Source of the DNA: UBA1038 sp964480995
GTDB lineage: Bacteria; Bacillota; Clostridia; Christensenellales; Aristaeellaceae
Assembly (NCBI GenBank): GCA_964480995.1
Contig: CAYZRZ010000057.1
Location: 1 to 12,330, forward strand
DNA: 12,330 nt
Reading direction: 5' to 3'
In this document: positions 1 to 6,113 of the stretch, in pieces
How positions within the stretch are numbered: position 1 is the stretch's first letter
Layout of the letters: the number at the start of each line of letters is the position of its first letter
The notes under the pieces: generated by a model
What the model was told of the DNA's origin: nothing
Database searches by the model: none
Seen by the model: only the letters and a program-made list of their open reading frames with translations
Translations under genes and position numbers: made by a program

Positions 1-458
1 ATATGGCAGTAGCCGCGCGGGTTCTTCACCAGATAATCCTGGTGATACTCCTCCGCCGGCCAGAAGGAACGTAAAGGCTCCAGCTCCACATAAAAGGCAG
101 GGTGCTTTGCCCGCTCAAGCGAAGCCAATCCCCTGACCGTTTCCCCGTCCGCGTCATCCTCCCAATAGACGCCCGTCTGGTACTGCGTGCCGATGTCATG
201 CGCCTGGCGGTTTTTCACCGTCGGGTCGATGGCGCTGAAGAACAGGCCGGTCAATTCCTCAAGCCCGATGACCGCTTCATCGTAGGTCACCTTCACTGTT
301 TCCCGATGGCCGGTATTGCCCGCGCAGACCTGCTCATAAGTAGGGTGTTCGGTATGGCCGTTGGCGTAGCCGCTTTGGGCGTCCATTACACCCTGCACCA
401 GAGACATCAGCCGCTCTATCCCCCAGAAGCAGCCGCCCGCGAAATAAATCGTCTGCAT
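1..458 (-). CDS. msrA: Peptide-methionine (S)-S-oxide reductase MsrA (3' end outside window)
   Basis: MsrA reduces methionine-S-sulfoxide in proteins and free methionine in the cytoplasm, repairing oxidative damage. The frame starts at the ATG at 458-456, 7 bases after a GGAGG at 470-466. The 152 visible residues begin MQTIYFAGGCFWG, the MsrA active-site signature with nucleophilic Cys10. Family landmarks follow: SGYANGHTEHPTYEQVCAG (residues 29-47), GHRE near 50, DPTVKNRQAHDIGTQYQTGVYW (78-99, slightly unusual in the NRQAHD part), and HQDYLVKNPRGYCH (139-152), which normally lies close to the C-terminus. The protein may therefore end just outside the window, or continue into a fused MsrB domain as in some Firmicutes; this cannot be decided here. 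It is transcribed divergently from lspA. Cys45 and Cys151 are possible resolving cysteines. Confidence 0.95.
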   Translation of the reverse strand, partial: MQTIYFAGGCFWGIERLMSLVQGVMDAQSGYANGHTEHPTYEQVCAGNTGHRETVKVTYDEAVIGLEELTGLFFSAIDPTVKNRQAHDIGTQYQTGVYWEDDADGETVRGLASLERAKHPAFYVELEPLRSFWPAEEYHQDYLVKNPRGYCH

Positions 459-487
459 CACAAAACCTCCTGTCAGTTCATGTACCT

Positions 488-496
488 ATTATACCA
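488..496 (-). promoter_or_regulatory. Putative extended -10 promoter for msrA
   Basis: Read on the minus strand this is TGGTATAAT, a perfect TATAAT (493-488) preceded by the TG of an extended -10. It lies about 30 bases upstream of the msrA ATG. No convincing -35 hexamer is found 16-18 bases upstream, so recognition would lean on the extended -10. Confidence 0.55.
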
Positions 497-511
497 CGCG
501 GCACCCCCCTG

Positions 512-520
512 TGATATAAT
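512..520 (+). promoter_or_regulatory. Putative extended -10 promoter for lspA operon
   Basis: TGATATAAT is a perfect -10 hexamer (515-520) with an upstream TG. The start codon of lspA is 22 bases further on, so the leader would be very short. The 17-base-upstream hexamer is not TTGACA-like. It sits back to back with the msrA -10, so the two divergent promoters are packed into about 35 bases. Confidence 0.6.
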
Positions 521-541
521 CAAACGGAAATGGAGGTCACC

Positions 542-985
542 ATGCCTTTAACCTTAACCGCCCTGATTTCAGCAGGCATTGTCATGCTGGACAGGCTGAG
601 CAAGTTTTTCTTGATGGACGCGGACAGCGTTCTGATCCCCGGCCTCATCCGCCTGACCGGCACCCGCAACACCGGGGCGGCTTTCAGCCTGTTTTCGGAC
701 AGTGCCTGGGTCCTGCCGCTGGTCACGGCGCTGCTGACCCTGGCCGTCCTGATCTATATCATCAAGACCAGGCCAAAGGGTCTGATGGGGGCAGCGCTGG
801 CCGTTCTGCTGGGCGGCGCCGCCGGCAACCTGATCGACCGGCTGAGCCTCGGCTATGTGATCGATTTTATCGAGCTGAGTTTCATCCGCTTCCCCATCTT
901 CAACCTCGCGGACATCGCCATCGTATCGGGCTGCCTGTTAGCCGGCCTTGCCATCATGCTTGTCAAGGAGGAACCCAATGCCTGA
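542..985 (+). CDS. lspA: Lipoprotein signal peptidase (signal peptidase II)
   Basis: LspA is a membrane aspartyl protease that removes the signal peptide of diacylglyceryl-modified prolipoproteins just before the lipobox cysteine. The product is 147 residues, slightly shorter than many homologues (about 150-165). I chose the ATG at 542 because GGAGG (532-536) lies just before it; an in-frame ATG at 530 overlaps that ribosome-binding site and is unlikely. Conserved blocks: MLDRLSKFF (residues 15-23), TRNTGAAFSLFS (41-52), GNLIDRLSLGYVIDFIEL (95-112) and FNLADIAI (120-127). The two catalytic aspartates are probably Asp108 and Asp124. Four hydrophobic stretches fit the usual four-helix topology. 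Its stop codon lies within the start of the pseudouridine synthase gene (ATGCCTGA overlap), indicating translational coupling. lspA followed by an RluD-type gene is a common Firmicutes arrangement. Confidence 0.96.
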   Translation: MPLTLTALISAGIVMLDRLSKFFLMDADSVLIPGLIRLTGTRNTGAAFSLFSDSAWVLPLVTALLTLAVLIYIIKTRPKGLMGAALAVLLGGAAGNLIDRLSLGYVIDFIELSFIRFPIFNLADIAIVSGCLLAGLAIMLVKEEPNA

Positions 986-1871
986 GATACGATATGAAGG
1001 CCGCGAAGAAAGGCTTGATAAGCTGTTGGTATCAGGCACCCTCACCCGTTCGCGCGCGGCGTCGCTGATCCATGAGGGAAGGGTCACTGTCAACGGGATA
1101 GTGGTGGATCACCCCTCTTTTAAACCAAATTATGGAGACATTGTGGCAGTTAACATCCCGGAGACAGAGGATACAGCCAACATAGCGGAGGACATTCCCA
1201 TCACGCTGCTGTACGAGGATGAGTCCCTGGCGGTGGTCATCAAGCCCTGCGGCATGGTCGTGCACCCGGCCGCGGGCAACGAGTCGGGCACCCTGGTCAA
1301 TGCTTTGCTCTACCATCTGGACAGTTTGTCCGGCATCGGGGGCGAGAAGCGGCCGGGGATCGTCCACCGCCTGGACAAGGATACCAGCGGCCTCTTGATC
1401 GTGGCCAAGGATGACCAGGCCCACGCCGCCCTCTCCCGCCAGCTGTCGGAGCGCCAAATGGAAAAGCACTACCTTGCCCTGGCAGCGGGGCAAATGAAGG
1501 GTACGGAGGGCAGCATCGATCTGGCGATCGGCCGCAGCCTGAAGGACCGCAAGAAGATGGCCCCCAGGCCGGACGGACGCAGCGCCCTCACCCATTGGAC
1601 GCTGCTTGAGCAGCGGAGCGACCGCGCCCTGCTGGATGTACATCTGGTCACGGGGCGCACGCACCAGATACGCGTGCACATGGCCGCCATCGGCCACCCG
1701 GTGCTGGGCGACCCGCTCTACGCCGCGCGCGGCATCCCCAAGGCCGGCCGCTTGATGCTGCACGCCTGGCGGCTGAAATTCACCCACCCGAGAACCGGGG
1801 AGGAGATGCGCTTTGAAGCCCCGCCGGAGGAGAGCTTCGGCTACAGAGAGGCGGGCGAGCCATGGCGCTGA
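978..1871 (+). CDS. rluD: RluA/RluD-family 23S rRNA pseudouridine synthase
   Basis: This enzyme isomerises specific uridines to pseudouridine in structured RNA, most likely large-subunit rRNA. It has 297 residues from the ATG at 978, preceded by AAGGAGG at 965-971; a longer frame opening at 948 would sit inside lspA and lacks such a site. An N-terminal S4 RNA-binding domain (about residues 10-60, RLDKLLVSGTLTRSRA onward) is followed by the catalytic domain. HRLDKDTSGLLIVAKDD (130-146) holds the catalytic Asp133, and GRTHQIRVHMAAIGHPVLGD (226-245) is the second conserved block. Length and domain order match the RluD/YlyB group; the precise target uridines cannot be read from sequence, so the symbol is a family-level label. 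It overlaps lspA by 8 bases and the acetyltransferase by 10, so all three are probably co-translated. Confidence 0.93.
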   Translation: MPEIRYEGREERLDKLLVSGTLTRSRAASLIHEGRVTVNGIVVDHPSFKPNYGDIVAVNIPETEDTANIAEDIPITLLYEDESLAVVIKPCGMVVHPAAGNESGTLVNALLYHLDSLSGIGGEKRPGIVHRLDKDTSGLLIVAKDDQAHAALSRQLSERQMEKHYLALAAGQMKGTEGSIDLAIGRSLKDRKKMAPRPDGRSALTHWTLLEQRSDRALLDVHLVTGRTHQIRVHMAAIGHPVLGDPLYAARGIPKAGRLMLHAWRLKFTHPRTGEEMRFEAPPEESFGYREAGEPWR

Positions 1872-2356
1872 GCATACGCGATATGACGGAGCGGGACATC
1901 GAGGGCAAAGCCCGGGCGCATTGGGCTTCGTGGCATGAGACCTATACGGGTCTGGTCGATCAGGGTTTTCTGGATGCCCTGACCTATGAAAAATGTCTGG
2001 TTATCGCCAGGCGGTATCCGGAGGGGCTGGTGGCGGAGCTTGATGGGCAGATCATAGGATTCGCCCTGTGCGGTCCCTGCAGGGATGATGACCTCGCCGG
2101 ATACGGGGAGGTTTATGCCATCTATGTGCTCAAAGACTATCATAGGAAGGGCATCGGCTATGCCCTGATGAATGCCTGCCTCGACAAACTGAAGGATTAT
2201 AGGCAAATCGCTGTCTGGGCGCTGTCAGGAAACCAGACCGGCATCGCGTTTTACAAGCGATACGGCTTTGAGTTTGATGGCAGGCAAAAAGAAATCACCC
2301 TGGGTAAACCCGTCATGGAATCCAGGATGATCTTCAAGCATAGGGATCAGGCCTGA
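1862..2356 (+). CDS. GNAT-family N-acetyltransferase
   Basis: The product (164 residues) has the GNAT fold signatures for acetyl-CoA-dependent acyl transfer. Motif A is VYAIYVLKDYHRKGIGYALM (residues 84-103), with the pyrophosphate-binding R-K-G-I-G at 95-99. Motif B is seen in the NQTGIAFYKRYGFEFDG stretch (124-140). The N-terminal ARAHWASWHETYTGLVDQGFL resembles GNAT enzymes that act on small molecules or peptides, but the substrate cannot be assigned. The ATG at 1862 overlaps the end of rluD by 10 bases; the nearest purine-rich sequence (GAGAG at 1846-1850) is a weak ribosome-binding site, so expression probably depends on translational coupling. It is the last gene of the lspA operon, followed by a terminator hairpin. 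Confidence 0.88.
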   Translation: MALSIRDMTERDIEGKARAHWASWHETYTGLVDQGFLDALTYEKCLVIARRYPEGLVAELDGQIIGFALCGPCRDDDLAGYGEVYAIYVLKDYHRKGIGYALMNACLDKLKDYRQIAVWALSGNQTGIAFYKRYGFEFDGRQKEITLGKPVMESRMIFKHRDQA

Positions 2357-2386
2357 CATCCGGCGGCTTATATGGCTTTCACCACA

Positions 2387-2416
2387 AAAAGAGCGGCGTC
2401 GTCTGATGCCGCTTTT
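2387..2416. terminator. Bidirectional Rho-independent terminator between convergent genes
   Basis: A stem of about 14 pairs (2387-2400 with 2405-2416, with a G-U pair near each end) closes a four-base GTCT loop. On the plus strand the stem ends in TTTT; on the minus strand five T residues follow. It lies between the acetyltransferase stop at 2356 and the deacetylase stop at 2450, so it can end both transcripts. Confidence 0.8.
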
Positions 2417-2449
2417 CACAACCGGTAATAATTTAATATAACCTCTACG

Positions 2450-3142
2450 CTATTCATTTGCCTTCTCCGCAGGCGCTATGTGAAGAAGCTCGGACACCGT
2501 CACCATCTCATAGCCCTGCTCCTGAAAATACGAGAGGATGGTTTTCAGCGCCCGCAGATCCCTCTTGCGGCCGTGCAGCAGAATGATACTGCCGTTCTTT
2601 GTCGTCTTCATGATCTTTTTAGCGTCGGTCGAATCGATATCCCACAGCACCGCGTGCTCGTAGCCCGCCTCGTTGACCGCCTTGGCAAAGGCGCTCCTGG
2701 TGCCGGTGTAGCGGCCCGCGCCGAAGGGGTAGCGCACGGTGTTCATCTCGTGGCGGAAGCCCAGTGTTTTTTCCAGCCTGTCCTCCATGTTGTTGAGCTG
2801 GGCTATGATGCTGTCGCGGCCGGCTTCCTCCAGGTTCCTGTGCGTATTGCTGTGGTTGCCCAGCTCGTGCCCCTCATCCAGGGCGCGCCGCCAGCTGTCC
2901 CTGTCCTTTTCAAGCAGGTTGATGCCGATGGGGTAAAGCGTCAGCTTGCAGCCATACTGCGCCGCGACATCCAAAAACTCGGGCAGCAGTTCGGGCTCAT
3001 ACCAGTCGTCGATAGTGATGGCGATCCGCTTTTCCTCCCGGCTCCCGTTGGTATACTGGGTGATATACTTTTCCCTCTCCTCTGCCAATACGCTCGATAC
3101 CACAAAACAAAGCAGCAGGATGACCGCAAGCAATCTACGCAA
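2450..3142 (-). CDS. Exported polysaccharide deacetylase (NodB homology domain)
   Basis: This is a carbohydrate esterase family 4 (NodB-like) protein, expected to remove acetyl groups from peptidoglycan or another envelope glycan outside the membrane. I place the start at the TTG at 3142: it follows AAGGGGG (3157-3151) by 8 bases and gives a classic signal peptide, MRRLLAVILLLCFVVSSVLA, with cleavage near residue 20. A frame opening further upstream at 3199 would use codons lying inside the promoter. With the TTG start the protein has 230 residues. NodB motifs: AITIDDW (41-47, Asp45/Asp46; usually TFDDG), HSNTH (97-101, metal-binding His97 and His101), RYPFG (137-141), LWDIDSTD (166-173) and ILLHG (187-191, His190). 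All catalytic elements are present, although motif 1 has Trp where Gly is usual. It is a single-gene transcript with its own promoter and terminator. Substrate unknown. Confidence 0.9.
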   Translation of the reverse strand: MRRLLAVILLLCFVVSSVLAEEREKYITQYTNGSREEKRIAITIDDWYEPELLPEFLDVAAQYGCKLTLYPIGINLLEKDRDSWRRALDEGHELGNHSNTHRNLEEAGRDSIIAQLNNMEDRLEKTLGFRHEMNTVRYPFGAGRYTGTRSAFAKAVNEAGYEHAVLWDIDSTDAKKIMKTTKNGSIILLHGRKRDLRALKTILSYFQEQGYEMVTVSELLHIAPAEKANE

Positions 3143-3170
3143 GAACCCTTCCCCCTTTGAAACTTTTTTC

Positions 3171-3199
3171 AGTATAAGAAGAAGCGCCTTGCCTGTCAA
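3171..3199 (-). promoter_or_regulatory. Near-consensus sigma-A promoter of the deacetylase gene
   Basis: On the minus strand TTGACA (3199-3194), a 17-base spacer, then TATACT (3176-3171): a perfect -35 with ideal spacing and a 5/6 -10. Initiation would be near 3164, leaving a leader of about 20 bases before the TTG start at 3142. Confidence 0.85.
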
Positions 3200-3262
3200 G
3201 GCAGAAAGTCTGTCTGATAATACGCGGCCTCCTGTAAGCAGCCAGATCCCTGATTCATGAAT

Positions 3263-3286
3263 AAAAAAGAGCCGATGTCTCGGCTC
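3263..3286 (-). terminator. Rho-independent terminator of the ABC transporter operon
   Basis: On the minus strand GAGCCGA, a four-base GACA loop and TCGGCTC form a 7-pair perfect stem (3286-3269), followed immediately by six T residues (3268-3263). It lies 13 bases beyond the ATPase stop codon, a textbook intrinsic terminator for the operon. Confidence 0.9.
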
Positions 3287-3298
3287 CGCGGTTTGTCG

Positions 3299-4096
3299 CT
3301 ATCCCAGTATCATCCTGTCCGGTATCTCCTCATCCCCGCCCCTGGCCTTTTCAAACAGCTTCAGCAGGTCTTCCACCGTCAGGTTTTTCTTTTCTTCTCC
3401 CGATACATCCACGGCGATGGTGCCGCCCGACATCATGATCAGGCGGTTGCCGTAGCGGATGGCGTCGCGCATGTTGTGGGTGACCATCATGGTGGTGAGT
3501 TTACCCTCATTGATGATGCGGTCGCTCAGATCCAGCACCTTCCTGGCAGTTCTGGGATCGAGCGCGGCGGTATGCTCATCAAGCAGCAGCAGCTTTGGCT
3601 GGCGCAGGGTAGCCATCAGCAGGGTCAGCGCCTGCCGCTGGCCGCCCGACAGCAGGCCCACCTTCGCGGACAGCCTGTCCTCCAGGCCCAGGTCAAACAT
3701 GAGCAGCGCCTTGCGGTACTCCTCCCGCTCCTTGCGGGTGACGCCCCAGGAGAGGCCCCGGGGGCTGCCCCGGCGCTTGGCCAGGGCCAGGTTCTCTTCG
3801 ATGTTCATATCCGCGCAGGTGCCCTGCATGGGGTCCTGAAACACCCTGCCCAGGTGTTTGGCGCGCTTGTATTCGGCCAGACGCGTCATATCCGTCCCGT
3901 CGACGATGATGCTGCCGCCGTCGGGCGGGTAGACGCCCGCCACGCAGTTGAGCAGGGTGGATTTGCCGGCGCCGTTGCCGCCGATCACGGTGACAAATTC
4001 GCCCTTTTCAAGCGTCAGGTTCACGCCCTCCAGCGCCACGCGCTCGTTGACCGTCCCTCTGTTAAATACTTTATACAGGTTTGTGACCTTCAGCAT
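3299..4096 (-). CDS. ABC transporter ATP-binding protein (TrpX-type amino-acid importer cassette)
   Basis: This ATPase energises the adjacent permease and probably works as a homodimer on the cytoplasmic face. In the 265 residues one sees Walker A GGNGAGKST (39-47), Q-loop VFQD (Gln87), signature LSGGQRQ (149-155), Walker B LLLLDEHTAALD (169-180) with catalytic Glu174, and H-loop VTH (His207). The DEHTAALD form of the D-loop region, rather than DEP, is to my knowledge typical of the ATPases paired with ABC_sub_bind proteins. The ATG at 4096 is one base beyond the permease stop, with GGGAGG overlapping the permease's last codons, so translation is coupled. It is the third gene of the T-box-controlled operon and is followed by a terminator. 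The role as an aromatic amino-acid importer subunit is inferred from neighbours and from the leader. Confidence 0.94.
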   Translation of the reverse strand: MLKVTNLYKVFNRGTVNERVALEGVNLTLEKGEFVTVIGGNGAGKSTLLNCVAGVYPPDGGSIIVDGTDMTRLAEYKRAKHLGRVFQDPMQGTCADMNIEENLALAKRRGSPRGLSWGVTRKEREEYRKALLMFDLGLEDRLSAKVGLLSGGQRQALTLLMATLRQPKLLLLDEHTAALDPRTARKVLDLSDRIINEGKLTTMMVTHNMRDAIRYGNRLIMMSGGTIAVDVSGEEKKNLTVEDLLKLFEKARGGDEEIPDRMILG

Positions 4097-4097
4097 C

Positions 4098-4994
4098 TCA
4101 CTGCCCTCCCGGCAGCATACGCCGCCTTGATCCTACCATCCTTTTGATATTGGGCAGCGTCAGCGCCAAAATGACCGTAACGGCGGTGAACAGCTTCAGA
4201 TCGTCCGCCGGCATGCCCAGCTTGAGTACAAAGGCAATGATCAGCCGGTAGATGATGGCGCCCATCACCATGCTGGACAGCCGGATAAAGAAGCTGCGCT
4301 TGCCAAACAGCACCTCGCCGATAAACAGGCTGGCCAGGCCGATGACGATCGCGCCGGTGCCCATCTGCAGGTCTGCGTAGTTCTGGGACTGCCCGATCAT
4401 CGCGCCCGACAGCGCGATCAGGGCGTTTGACAGCATCATGCCCAGTATGATCGTCGTATCGGTGTTGATGCCCTGCGCGCGCACCATGTGCGCGTTGTTG
4501 CCCGTGGCGCGGATGGCGCTGCCGATCTCGGTGCCGAAAAACCAGTAGAGCAGGCCGATGATCGCCGCGCAGACGAGGACCCCCGCGATGATGACGGAGA
4601 TTCCCTTATTGACCCCAAACATTTGCGCCACAGGCGTATAGATGGTGTTCATGCGCAGCAGCGAAATGTTGGCCTTGCCCATGATGCGCAGGTTGATCGA
4701 AAACAGAGCGGTCATGGTCAGGATGCCTGACAGCAGGGAGGGGATCTTCAGCTTGGTATGCAGCAGGCCGTTGACCAGGCCCGCCGCCATGCCGCAAAGG
4801 ATGGCAAGCAGCAGGCCGATATAGGGGTTCCCCCCGCCGGCTATGACCTTCGCCGCGATGGCAGCCCCCATGGTGATGGATCCCTCCGCCGTCATATCCG
4901 CCATGCCCAGCACCGAATAGCTGATGTAGACGCCGATGGTCATCACTGCCCACAGAAGGCCAAGCGACACCGCGCCTGTAATAATCTCTTGCAT
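4098..4994 (-). CDS. ABC transporter permease (LivH-like fold, TrpX-type cassette)
   Basis: The product (298 residues) is a very hydrophobic membrane protein with about eight candidate transmembrane segments, resembling the branched-chain-type permeases (BPD_transp_2). The stretch GSAIRATGNNAHMVRAQGIN, followed by a hydrophobic helix, matches the cytoplasmic coupling region that contacts the ATPase. It is the only permease in the cassette, so a homodimer is expected. The ATG at 4994 follows AAGGAG (near 5009-5004) with spacing of about 9-10 bases. A long GC-rich hairpin separates it from the upstream substrate-binding gene, while the ATPase gene follows after a single base. The C-terminus is basic (KRMVGSRRRM), as expected for a cytoplasmic tail. 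Confidence 0.93.
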   Translation of the reverse strand: MQEIITGAVSLGLLWAVMTIGVYISYSVLGMADMTAEGSITMGAAIAAKVIAGGGNPYIGLLLAILCGMAAGLVNGLLHTKLKIPSLLSGILTMTALFSINLRIMGKANISLLRMNTIYTPVAQMFGVNKGISVIIAGVLVCAAIIGLLYWFFGTEIGSAIRATGNNAHMVRAQGINTDTTIILGMMLSNALIALSGAMIGQSQNYADLQMGTGAIVIGLASLFIGEVLFGKRSFFIRLSSMVMGAIIYRLIIAFVLKLGMPADDLKLFTAVTVILALTLPNIKRMVGSRRRMLPGGQ

Positions 4995-5023
4995 GTTGCG
5001 CGTACTCCTTAAGGCAGGAAATT

Positions 5024-5059
5024 GCCGGCAGACACGGGCTTTCCGCCCGGTCTGCCGGC
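5024..5059 (-). other. Large intercistronic hairpin between substrate-binding and permease genes
   Basis: On the minus strand a 10-pair stem (GCCGGCAGAC with GTCTGCCGGC) continues into a 5-pair stem (CGGGC with GCCCG) with one bulged base and a GGAAA loop. It lies between the substrate-binding stop at 5081 and the permease ATG at 4994. No T-tract follows, so it is unlikely to be a simple terminator. More likely it protects the upstream message or attenuates, giving more binding protein than permease, as in many binding-protein-dependent ABC operons. That role is inferred. Confidence 0.7.
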
Positions 5060-5080
5060 CCCCGGGAAATCAGCGGATCA

Positions 5081-6046
5081 TTACTCCGCCTTTGCCTGAT
5101 CCAGCAGGTCCTGAGGAATTTCAAGGCCGATGGCCGCGGCCGCTTCCAGGTTAAAGGCATAGTCAAATTGGGTCTGCGCCTGGATGGGCATCTTGGACAC
5201 ATCCGCGCCGCCCAGCACCTCGATGGCCATCAGGCCCGTCTGGTAGCCCAGGTTGTAGTAGTTGATGCCCAGGGTGGCCGTGCCGCCCGCGCGCACCATG
5301 CCGGATTCGCCGCAGATGATGGGGATCTTCTTTTCGGTCATGACCTCGGCGATGATGGGCATCGCGGAGGCGGCCACGTTATCGGTAGGCACGTAGAGCA
5401 CATCGCACTGGTTGGCCAGGCTTTGGGCCGCCTGCTGCACATCGTTAGAGTTGTTGACCTTGACCTCCACCCACTTCATGCCAAGCGCCTCGATGGCTTC
5501 CACGGCGATACGGGCCTGCAGCACGGAGTTATCCTCGCTGCCGGTGTAGAGCAGGCCGACGGTCTGGGCGTCGGGCACCAGGGTCTTGAGCAGCTCGATC
5601 TGCTGGACGATGGGGTTCATATCCGTGGTGCCGGAGACATTGTATCCGGGCTCCTCGTTGGACTTGGCCAGCTTGGCCTCCACATAGTCGGTGATGGCGG
5701 TACCCAGGATCGGGATCGTTTCGGTCTTGCCCATCATCATCTGGGCCGCGGGCGTGGCGATGGCCAGGGCCAGGTCCACCTTCTGGGCGATAAAGCTGTC
5801 GGCGATGGTGGCCAGCGTGCTGCTGTCAGCGTTGGCGTTTTGCTGGTCGAGCCTGATGTTCTCGCCGTCCACAAAGCCATTGTCCTTCAGGGCATCCACA
5901 AAGCCCTGGTTGGCGCGGTCCAGCGCCTCATGCTGCACCAGCTGCACGATGCCGATCACCGGCACCTTCTCGTCGGCCAGGGCCATACCCGGCAGGAACA
6001 GGGAGATCGCCATCATGGCGGCAAGCACCAAGCTCATCTTTTTCAT
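5081..6046 (-). CDS. ABC transporter substrate-binding protein, TrpX-like (ABC_sub_bind family), predicted tyrosine/aromatic amino acid
   Basis: This is the extracytoplasmic binding subunit of the importer, 321 residues from the ATG at 6046, with AAAGGAGAG about 8 bases upstream. Residues 1-24 form a signal peptide (MKKMSLVLAAMMAISLFLPG then MALA, cleavage before DEK). There is no lipobox cysteine, unusual for a monoderm Firmicute. The mature part begins VPVIGIVQLVQHEALDRANQ (residues 29-48), the characteristic opening of ABC_sub_bind (PF04392) proteins such as TrpX, followed by GFVDALKDNGF, ATPAAQ, GTAITDYVEA, GLLYTGSEDNS, VLYVPTDN and GYQTGLMAIEVL blocks in family order. Members of this family bind aromatic amino acids in streptococci. 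The tyrosine assignment here comes from the upstream T-box specifier, not from the protein. It is the first gene of the operon. Confidence 0.92.
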   Translation of the reverse strand: MKKMSLVLAAMMAISLFLPGMALADEKVPVIGIVQLVQHEALDRANQGFVDALKDNGFVDGENIRLDQQNANADSSTLATIADSFIAQKVDLALAIATPAAQMMMGKTETIPILGTAITDYVEAKLAKSNEEPGYNVSGTTDMNPIVQQIELLKTLVPDAQTVGLLYTGSEDNSVLQARIAVEAIEALGMKWVEVKVNNSNDVQQAAQSLANQCDVLYVPTDNVAASAMPIIAEVMTEKKIPIICGESGMVRAGGTATLGINYYNLGYQTGLMAIEVLGGADVSKMPIQAQTQFDYAFNLEAAAAIGLEIPQDLLDQAKAE

Positions 6047-6079
6047 GGTTGGACTCTCCTTTTTTTGTTGGGTTTAGCT

Positions 6080-6113
6080 AAAAATAAACCGCCCGCTGCA
6101 ACGCAGAGGGCGG
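6080..6113 (-). terminator. T-box leader terminator (competes with antiterminator)
   Basis: On the minus strand CCGCCC (6113-6108) pairs with GGGCGG (6094-6089) and CUGC (6106-6103) with GCAG (6099-6096), separated by a U-C mismatch and closed by a GUU loop. UUUAUUUUU follows. The 5' arm overlaps the 3' arm of the antiterminator, so the two folds exclude each other. It lies just before the substrate-binding gene. Confidence 0.9.

Noticed and set aside
102..551. A 149-codon plus-strand frame at the left end
   Set aside because: It lies opposite the clearly recognisable MsrA coding sequence and crosses both divergent promoters.
3257..4147. A 296-codon open frame on the plus strand opposite the ABC ATPase
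   Set aside because: It starts inside the operon terminator and mirrors a gene with all Walker and signature motifs; its Gln/His/Ala-rich product resembles no family I know.
5024..5059. The intercistronic hairpin as a true transcription terminator
   Set aside because: No run of T follows on the minus strand, and the permease and ATPase downstream have no promoter of their own that I can see.
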